Source of the DNA: Prevotella sp. UBA6387
GTDB lineage: Bacteria > Bacteroidota > Bacteroidia > Bacteroidales > Bacteroidaceae
Length of the DNA stretch: 20,754 bases
Direction of reading: 5' to 3'
Assembly: GCA_002437565.1 (NCBI GenBank)
Contig: DJQL01000033.1
Span: 29,216 to 49,969 of the forward strand
The notes under the pieces were generated by a model. The model did no database searches. It was not told where the DNA came from and was given only the letters and a program-made list of their open reading frames with translations. Shown in pieces: positions 16,285-20,754 of this stretch. The translations under genes and the position numbers were made by a program. Position 1 is the first letter of the stretch. Each line of letters starts with the position of its first letter.

Positions 16285-18258
16285 ATGGCAGAAAATCAAC
16301 ATCCTGAAGATAACTATTCAGCCTCCAACATCCAGGTTTTGGAAGGCTTGGAAGCCGTGCGCAAGCGCCCGGCAATGTACATTGGCGACATCTCGGAGAA
16401 AGGTCTACACCATCTCATCAACGAGACCGTGGACAACTGTATCGACGAGGCCATGGCCGGATACTGCACAGAGGTTGAAGTGACCCTCAATGCCGACGGC
16501 AGCTGCACCGTCGAGGACAATGGCCGAGGAATCCCGGTAGACGAGCATAAGAAACTGCACAAGTCGGCTCTCGAAGTGGTGATGACCGTGCTGCACGCTG
16601 GTGGCAAATTCGACAAGAATTCCTACAAGGTTTCGGGCGGCCTTCATGGCGTGGGCGTGAGCTGCGTAAACGCGCTGTCCACACACATGAAGTCGCAAGT
16701 GTACCGCGATGGCCATATATATCAACAGGAATATGAGAAGGGCAAGCCGCTATACCCCGTCAAGATAATAGGCGACACCACCAAGCGAGGCACACGCCAG
16801 CAGTTTTGGCCAGACCCGACCATCTTCACAACCACAACATTCCAATGGGACATCGTATCACGCCGCATGCGTGAGTTGGCCTACCTCAACGCTGGCATTA
16901 AGATAACCCTCACCGACCTGCGTCCAGACCCTGATACGGGCAAAACACGCCAAGAGGTTTTCCATGCCAAAGACGGACTCAAGGAGTTTGTGAGATACAT
17001 CGACCGCCATCGCCAGCACCTGTTCGACGACGTGATTTATCTCAAGACGGAGAAACAAGGAGTGCCTATCGAAGTTGCCATAATGTACAACACCGACTAC
17101 TCCGAAAACCTCCATTCCTACGTAAACAACATCAACACCATTGAGGGCGGCACGCACGTCACAGGTTTCCGCATGGCGTTGACTCGCGTTTTGAAAAACT
17201 ACGCCGACACCGACACACAGATAAAGAAACAGATAGAGAAGGCAAAGATAGAAGTCGCAGGTGAGGACTTCCGCGAAGGTCTCACAGCTGTCATTAGCGT
17301 CAAGGTCGCTGAGCCTCAGTTTGAGGGTCAAACCAAGACCAAACTTGGCAATAGCGAAGTGTCTGGAGCCGTGAATCAGGCTGTGGGCGAAGCGTTGGCC
17401 GACTATCTTGAGGAACATCCCGACGAGGCCCACAAAATTTGCGAGAAGGTCATTCTCGCAGCCACGGCACGCATAGCCGCACGAAAGGCTCGTGAGAGCG
17501 TGCAGCGCAAGACCGTGATGGGTGGCAGCGGACTGCCAGGCAAACTTGCCGACTGTTCAAACAAGGATCCGAAAGACTGCGAGATATTCCTCGTTGAGGG
17601 TGACTCGGCAGGCGGCTCTGCCAAGCAAGGACGCGACCGTTACACACAGGCCATCCTGCCATTGAGAGGAAAAATCCTCAACGTGGAGAAAGTGCAGTGG
17701 CACCGCGTGTTCGAGGCTGAGTCGGTAATGAACATCATACAGAGCATAGGCGTGAGATTTGGCGTGGAAGGTGAGGACGACCGCGAGGCCAATATCGACA
17801 AACTGCGCTACGACAAGATCATCATCATGACCGATGCCGATGTCGATGGCTCTCACATCGACACGCTCATCATGACGCTCTTCTTCCGCTTCATGCCGAA
17901 AGTGATTGAGGAGGGACACCTCTACATCGCCACTCCCCCACTCTACAAGTGTACTTACAAGAACAAGGTGTCGCAATATTGCTACAACGACCAGCAGCGC
18001 CAGGCGTTCCTCGACAAGTACGGCAATGGCCAGGAGGGCACGAGCATCCACACGCAGCGATACAAAGGTCTTGGTGAGATGAATCCAAGCCAGCTGTGGG
18101 AGACCACCATGGACCCGAAGACAAGGCTCCTGAAGCAGGTCACCATCGAGAACGCAGCACAGGCAGACGAGATATTCTCCATGCTCATGGGCGACGACGT
18201 GGAACCACGCCGCGAGTTCATCGAGGAGAATGCCGCCTACGCCAACATAGACGCTTAA
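16285..18258 (+). CDS. gyrB: DNA gyrase subunit B
   Basis: GyrB, 657 residues, supplies the ATPase and TOPRIM parts of DNA gyrase, which introduces negative supercoils with GyrA. The GHKL ATPase domain has ETVDNCIDEA (E47 the probable general base, N51 for Mg-ATP), DNGRGIP at 78-84, and GGLHGVG as the lid glycine motif. The TOPRIM domain holds EGDSAGGSAKQGRDR from E438 and DADVDGSHI with D517, D519 and D521. PLRGKILNVEK and QRYKGLGEMN are typical of type IIA enzymes. It lacks the long insert that makes E. coli GyrB 804 residues. ParE shares these motifs; the length and CTEVEV/NADGSC context fit GyrB better but do not strictly exclude ParE. Confidence 0.92.
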   Translation: MAENQHPEDNYSASNIQVLEGLEAVRKRPAMYIGDISEKGLHHLINETVDNCIDEAMAGYCTEVEVTLNADGSCTVEDNGRGIPVDEHKKLHKSALEVVMTVLHAGGKFDKNSYKVSGGLHGVGVSCVNALSTHMKSQVYRDGHIYQQEYEKGKPLYPVKIIGDTTKRGTRQQFWPDPTIFTTTTFQWDIVSRRMRELAYLNAGIKITLTDLRPDPDTGKTRQEVFHAKDGLKEFVRYIDRHRQHLFDDVIYLKTEKQGVPIEVAIMYNTDYSENLHSYVNNINTIEGGTHVTGFRMALTRVLKNYADTDTQIKKQIEKAKIEVAGEDFREGLTAVISVKVAEPQFEGQTKTKLGNSEVSGAVNQAVGEALADYLEEHPDEAHKICEKVILAATARIAARKARESVQRKTVMGGSGLPGKLADCSNKDPKDCEIFLVEGDSAGGSAKQGRDRYTQAILPLRGKILNVEKVQWHRVFEAESVMNIIQSIGVRFGVEGEDDREANIDKLRYDKIIIMTDADVDGSHIDTLIMTLFFRFMPKVIEEGHLYIATPPLYKCTYKNKVSQYCYNDQQRQAFLDKYGNGQEGTSIHTQRYKGLGEMNPSQLWETTMDPKTRLLKQVTIENAAQADEIFSMLMGDDVEPRREFIEENAAYANIDA

Positions 18259-18290
18259 AATCGATAATACAAGAAAACAAGTAAGACCCT

Positions 18291-18310
18291 GGGGCACTGC
18301 ACGAGGCCCC
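18291..18310 (+). other. GC-rich hairpin after gyrB
   Basis: GGGGC (18291-18295) pairs with GCCCC (18306-18310) around a 10-base loop, 32 bases after the gyrB stop. There is no T run, so it is not a standard intrinsic terminator. It lies 10 bases before the first codon of the next gene. Confidence 0.4.
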
Positions 18311-18320
18311 GCATATCAAC

Positions 18321-19280
18321 ATGGGAAGATTTAAGATGGAATATGACTCCAAAAGGAAGAACGTTTTTGTTCGATGGGTCTCCATCTTGAATCTTCTTTT
18401 TTTATTTGTTTTTTGCCACGCAGTTTCCATGGCCTCCGACTTCAACACGCCTTGGATCTTCGCGCGGCAAACAGGCAGCCTGTCGCGTGTTTTCTTCCGC
18501 AAGGCATTCCTCTCGCAAGGCCTGCCACGACAAGCAACGCTCACCATTGCCACGACAGGTTATTGCAAGGTGTATGTCAACGAGTGCAAGATAGGCACGG
18601 CGCCTTACCTGTCTCTGCGGCATGACAACGACACCGACGCCGTAAGCATGACTTTCGATGTCACGCCGTACATGAGGGCTGACACCAACGTGGTGGCGGT
18701 TCTTTATTCGCCATTGCCCAACCACGCATCTAAAACGGAAAAGCAAATAGCCATAAACCTGTATGGCACCGGCTATGACCAACATGACTTTTGCGTGCGA
18801 ACCGACGCGTCATGGCTTTGCCGTGAGTCGTATTCGAAAATAACGCCAGACGGCATCGAGATTGTCGACGGAAGGAGGCGCGACATGCAATGGAACGCAG
18901 CGAGCATCCACGACAACGCATTGTGGGAACAGGCTGAGGAAGCAGAAGACACCACAACGTCAATATATGCCAAAGAGACATTAATGCCCAAGATAAGCCA
19001 TATCGACACTTTTGACGAAGACAGCATCCACGACAACGTCATTTCACCACACAATGCCTTCTACGGTTTCTTCAGGGCGACGCTGAGAGGGGCGAGAAGA
19101 GGCGAAAGAATAAGGCTCGGCAACCTTCTTTATATCTGCAATGGCAAGTTAGACGAGCAAGTTTTCCCTGAATTTGGGGCTGGATACACGAAAGGCATCA
19201 GCGTATGTGGCAGGGCAAGCAGAATAACAACGCTTGAGATGATAAGCATAGGCAAACACAACCCATCATTTTATCACTGA
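18321..19280 (+). CDS. Exported protein with a GH78 N-domain-like beta sandwich
   Basis: This 319-residue protein has a basic N-terminus and a hydrophobic segment (about 19-38, ending AVSMAS) that reads as a type I signal peptide, so it is probably periplasmic or secreted. No lipobox is clear. Residues about 55-130 (FFRKAFL, then ATLTIATTGYCKVYVNECKIG, then FDVTPYMRADTNVVAVLYS) resemble the N-terminal beta-sandwich domain of bacterial alpha-L-rhamnosidases. The catalytic (alpha/alpha)6 domain of that family is missing, so no enzyme activity is claimed. The C-terminal part (LYICNGKLDEQVFPEF) is not recognised. The start may be residue 1 or the Met at 18336. The next gene starts 14 bases later, so the two are probably cotranscribed. 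Confidence 0.75.
   Translation: MGRFKMEYDSKRKNVFVRWVSILNLLFLFVFCHAVSMASDFNTPWIFARQTGSLSRVFFRKAFLSQGLPRQATLTIATTGYCKVYVNECKIGTAPYLSLRHDNDTDAVSMTFDVTPYMRADTNVVAVLYSPLPNHASKTEKQIAINLYGTGYDQHDFCVRTDASWLCRESYSKITPDGIEIVDGRRRDMQWNAASIHDNALWEQAEEAEDTTTSIYAKETLMPKISHIDTFDEDSIHDNVISPHNAFYGFFRATLRGARRGERIRLGNLLYICNGKLDEQVFPEFGAGYTKGISVCGRASRITTLEMISIGKHNPSFYH
18323..18403 (+). promoter_or_regulatory. Terminator-like inverted repeat over the 5' end of the exported-protein gene
   Basis: Arms at 18325-18340 (GAAGATTTAAGATGGA) and 18381-18396 (TCCATCTTGAATCTTC) pair over all 16 positions with one G-T pair, and two more G-T pairs are possible outside. The loop is 40 bases. Seven T follow directly (18397-18403), as in an intrinsic terminator. 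It lies within the coding sequence, starting 4 bases after the first ATG. It could end gyrB transcripts, act as an attenuator, or hide the start codon. The T run alone is explained by Leu/Phe codons of the signal peptide; the matching arms are not. Confidence 0.5.
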
Positions 19281-19294
19281 CACTTGAAACGAAC

Positions 19295-20173
19295 ATGAAA
19301 AGCGAAATGCAGTCTACCACGATAGAGAGCGTAAAACAAGTCGCCAATTGTCTGTGTCTCGACGATGACCTCGCGCTCATCGACGAGTGTCACTCCATCA
19401 TTTTCCCCACCGAGGCGAAACGTCTCGAATGCTTTGCGTTTGCCTTTTGCGACAAGGGATGCGTGAAATACAACATCGACACCATTCCGCAGACCGTGAC
19501 CGCCGGCAACTGCATCATCGTGAGCGCCGGACAAGTGATTGACGACGTGAGGATAAGCGACGACTACGAGGGCCGCGTGGTCTTCATCTCGCAGCCGTAT
19601 GTGCAGGAGGTGCTCACAGGCATGCATGGCCTTTCATCCATTTTCTTGTTCTCGCGCCTTCACCCCGTGTTCAGCATGAGCCGCGAAGAGGCACGCAACA
19701 TTCTGAGCTTCTACCTGCTCATAAGGCAGAAGATAGGTGAGACCGACCACAGGTTCCGACGCGACACTGTGAAAGCCCTTATCCAAGCCTTCCTCTACGA
19801 TGCTGGCAACATCTTCTGGAACGTATACGATGCCGAAGAAGCCAAGAGCACACGCAACGAGGAAATCTTCATGCATTTCATCGGTATGGTGGAGAAACAT
19901 TTTAAGACTGAGCGCCGTGTCACCTGGTATGCCTTACAACTGCACATGACCCCAAAGCACCTTTCCGAGACCATAAAGAAAGTGAGCAGGCAGACCCCTG
20001 GCGAATGGATAGACAACTACGTCATGCTCGAACTCAGGGTATTGCTAAAAAACAGCACGCTGTCGATAAAGGAGATAACCGAAAGAATGCACTTCCCCAA
20101 CCAAAGCTTCTTGGGAAAATATTTCAAGCAGCACACCGGTGTCTCACCAAAGGAATATCGCAACGACTTGTAA
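19295..20173 (+). CDS. AraC-family transcriptional regulator
   Basis: This 292-residue protein ends in a typical AraC/XylS DNA-binding domain of two helix-turn-helix units (about 200-292): LQLHMTPKHLSETIKKVS with PGEWIDNYVMLELRVLL, then LSIKEITERMHFPNQSFLGKYFKQHTG and the closing VSPKEYR. The N-terminal half (about 25-110) looks like a cupin-type sensing domain, with GNCIIVSAGQVI. The ligand is unknown. It begins 14 bases after the exported protein gene and may regulate it; that is inference from proximity. It is followed by a strong plus-strand terminator. Confidence 0.92.
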   Translation: MKSEMQSTTIESVKQVANCLCLDDDLALIDECHSIIFPTEAKRLECFAFAFCDKGCVKYNIDTIPQTVTAGNCIIVSAGQVIDDVRISDDYEGRVVFISQPYVQEVLTGMHGLSSIFLFSRLHPVFSMSREEARNILSFYLLIRQKIGETDHRFRRDTVKALIQAFLYDAGNIFWNVYDAEEAKSTRNEEIFMHFIGMVEKHFKTERRVTWYALQLHMTPKHLSETIKKVSRQTPGEWIDNYVMLELRVLLKNSTLSIKEITERMHFPNQSFLGKYFKQHTGVSPKEYRNDL

Positions 20174-20211
20174 AAAATATTAACCAAAAAGAGCACCTTC
20201 CCCAGGTGCTC
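20174..20211 (-). terminator. Terminator for the leftward (DUF3109) transcript
   Basis: GAGCACCT (20191-20198) pairs perfectly with AGGTGCTC (20204-20211) around a 5-base loop. On the + strand the hairpin is preceded by A runs and has no T tract after it. Read on the - strand it is followed by TTTTTGG and then another T run, so it fits a terminator for the gene entering from the right. Confidence 0.75.
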
Positions 20212-20219
20212 AAATAGAT

Positions 20220-20271
20220 GGCGAAAAGTGGTTTTGGGCTTCTGAAATCCACGTTTTCGCCTTTTCTTTTT
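20220..20271 (+). terminator. Rho-independent terminator after the AraC-family gene
   Basis: GGCGAAAA (20220-20227) pairs with TTTTCGCC (20254-20261). The stem continues inward with GTGG (20228-20231) and CCAC (20249-20252) after one bulged G at 20253. The loop is 17 bases, and TTTTCTTTTT follows. The arrangement fits termination of rightward transcription 46 bases after the regulator's stop. Confidence 0.88.
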
Positions 20272-20281
20272 ACATTTGTGA

Positions 20282-20391
20282 CGTAATCGCATTGCCTTTA
20301 CGCCGCAATCGCGTTGCCTTTACACCGCAATCGCATTGCCTTTACACCGTAATAGCAATTCCTCTACACCGTAATAGCGACTCCAACGAAC
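20282..20391. repeat. 22-bp tandem repeat, about five decaying units
   Basis: Units begin at 20282, 20304, 20326, 20348 and 20370. The first three are nearly identical; the fourth differs at several positions, and the fifth keeps only its first third. The shared core is AATCGCATTGCCTTTAC. In unit 3 the stretch GCAAT-CGC-ATTGC is a perfect 5-3-5 dyad; units 1 and 2 keep it with one G-T type change each. The period is close to two helical turns and is not a multiple of three, so it is not coding. Confidence 0.9.
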
Positions 20392-20469
20392 TCACTCTTC
20401 TTGCCGACAAGAAAGCAAAAGCCGTTACTCTCTTGATTATCAACAGCATGACAAAACGACGCATGGCTG

Positions 20470-20510
20470 CGATTTTTACGCGCAAAGGTAAGCGCGTTTT
20501 GAAAAAATCG
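20470..20510. repeat. Compound inverted repeat beside the DUF3109 gene
   Basis: Inner arms ACGCGC (20478-20483) and GCGCGT (20492-20497) flank an 8-base loop. Outer arms CGATTTTT (20470-20477) and AAAAATCG (20503-20510) continue the dyad with a 5-base insert on the right side. The loop and its edge read TACCTTTG on the - strand, a match to TAnnTTTG, but no -33 box lies to its right. It ends 4 bases from the stop codon of the leftward gene. Confidence 0.55.
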
Positions 20511-20514
20511 ATTC

Positions 20515-20754
20515 TCATAAGTCGCCTTGTAAAGAAATTTGCTCAGCAACTTCTTCGAGTTCCTTATACCAATCTTCACCAAACCTTTTTATGAGCGGCT
20601 CCTTCAAAAATTGGTAGACTCTCATGTCAAGTCTGCGGCCAAGCGCCACTGCGTCATGACACACGTCCCAGCGGTTGTAGTTTATGCCCACAAGCCCCAT
20701 GTTGAATTTCTTTTCGCGTATAGGATATAGCGCACACGAAATGGGCTTGCACCA
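20515..20754 (-). CDS. DUF3109 family protein (C-terminal part, cut by window edge)
   Basis: Only the last 79 residues are present; the frame stays open to the window edge, so the start is outside. The visible sequence has WCKPISCALYPIRE, then GINYNRWDVCHDA, and RVYQFLKEPLIKRFGEDWYKEL. I recognise these as conserved segments of DUF3109, a cysteine-containing family common in Bacteroidetes with no known reaction. Three Cys are visible, in WCKPISC and WDVC. The Met encoded at 20698-20700 is internal, since the conserved motif continues upstream of it. The gene runs leftward, toward the AraC-family gene, and probably ends its transcript at the hairpin near 20191. Confidence 0.8.
   Translation of the reverse strand, partial: WCKPISCALYPIREKKFNMGLVGINYNRWDVCHDAVALGRRLDMRVYQFLKEPLIKRFGEDWYKELEEVAEQISLQGDL

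Larger units (their letters stand above)
20174..20514. other. Intergenic region between two convergent genes
   Basis: No convincing gene lies here. The region holds, from left to right, a hairpin that terminates - strand transcripts, a + strand terminator, a 22-bp tandem repeat of about five units, and a larger dyad near 20470-20510. The open frame at 20292-20594 crosses the repeats and the opposite gene and is not credible. Confidence 0.8.

Noticed and set aside
18291..18310. Intrinsic terminator of gyrB
   Set aside because: The hairpin is GC-rich but has only a 5-bp stem and no T tract; it was listed as a hairpin only.
20282..20391. CRISPR array
   Set aside because: The units are directly adjacent with no spacers, and no cas gene is nearby.
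20292..20594. 100-residue + strand frame over the 22-bp repeats
   Set aside because: It crosses the tandem repeat, whose period is not a multiple of three, and then overlaps the DUF3109 coding region on the opposite strand.

Overview
The window looks like a chromosomal segment from a Bacteroidales bacterium, most likely Prevotellaceae. The evidence is the FtsL-like protein typical of Bacteroidetes, a PASTA-tailed FtsI, the tRNA-Glu/rpsT/gyrB arrangement, a DUF3109-type protein, and promoter boxes of the Bacteroidetes form (TTTG, a 19-base spacer, then TAnnTTTG). The genus call is inference. No plasmid, phage, transposase or CRISPR signature was seen.

Bases 1-14932 hold most of a division and cell wall (dcw) cluster, all on the + strand and tightly packed: ftsL-like, ftsI, murE, mraY, murD, ftsW, murG, murC, ftsQ, ftsA, ftsZ, then a GatB/YqeY-domain gene. 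Together they build the peptidoglycan precursor (MurC, D, E), move it to the lipid carrier (MraY, MurG), polymerise and cross-link it at the septum (FtsW, FtsI), and organise the division ring (FtsL, Q, A, Z). The MurE DNPR motif indicates meso-diaminopimelate peptidoglycan. murF, murB and ddl are not in the window. Most spacers are 13-75 bases, and ftsL and ftsI overlap by 4 bases. A candidate internal promoter lies before murG and a hairpin lies between murE and mraY.

Bases 14933-18258 are housekeeping genes. recO runs on the - strand and abuts yqeY end to end. It appears to be divergently transcribed, almost without a leader, from a tRNA-Glu/rpsT unit with a near-perfect Bacteroidetes promoter. 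A strong terminator follows rpsT, and gyrB then starts from its own promoter, whose -7 box sits inside a perfect dyad.

Bases 18259-20754 are the accessory part. They hold an exported protein resembling only the N-terminal sandwich domain of GH78 rhamnosidases, with a terminator-like hairpin over its first codons, followed by an AraC-family regulator. After these come two hairpin terminators facing opposite directions, a decaying 22-bp tandem repeat whose units carry a small dyad, and the 3' end of a DUF3109-like gene on the - strand.

No clearly new multi-gene system was found. The most unusual signals are non-coding and lie mainly in 15650-16290 and 18290-20510.
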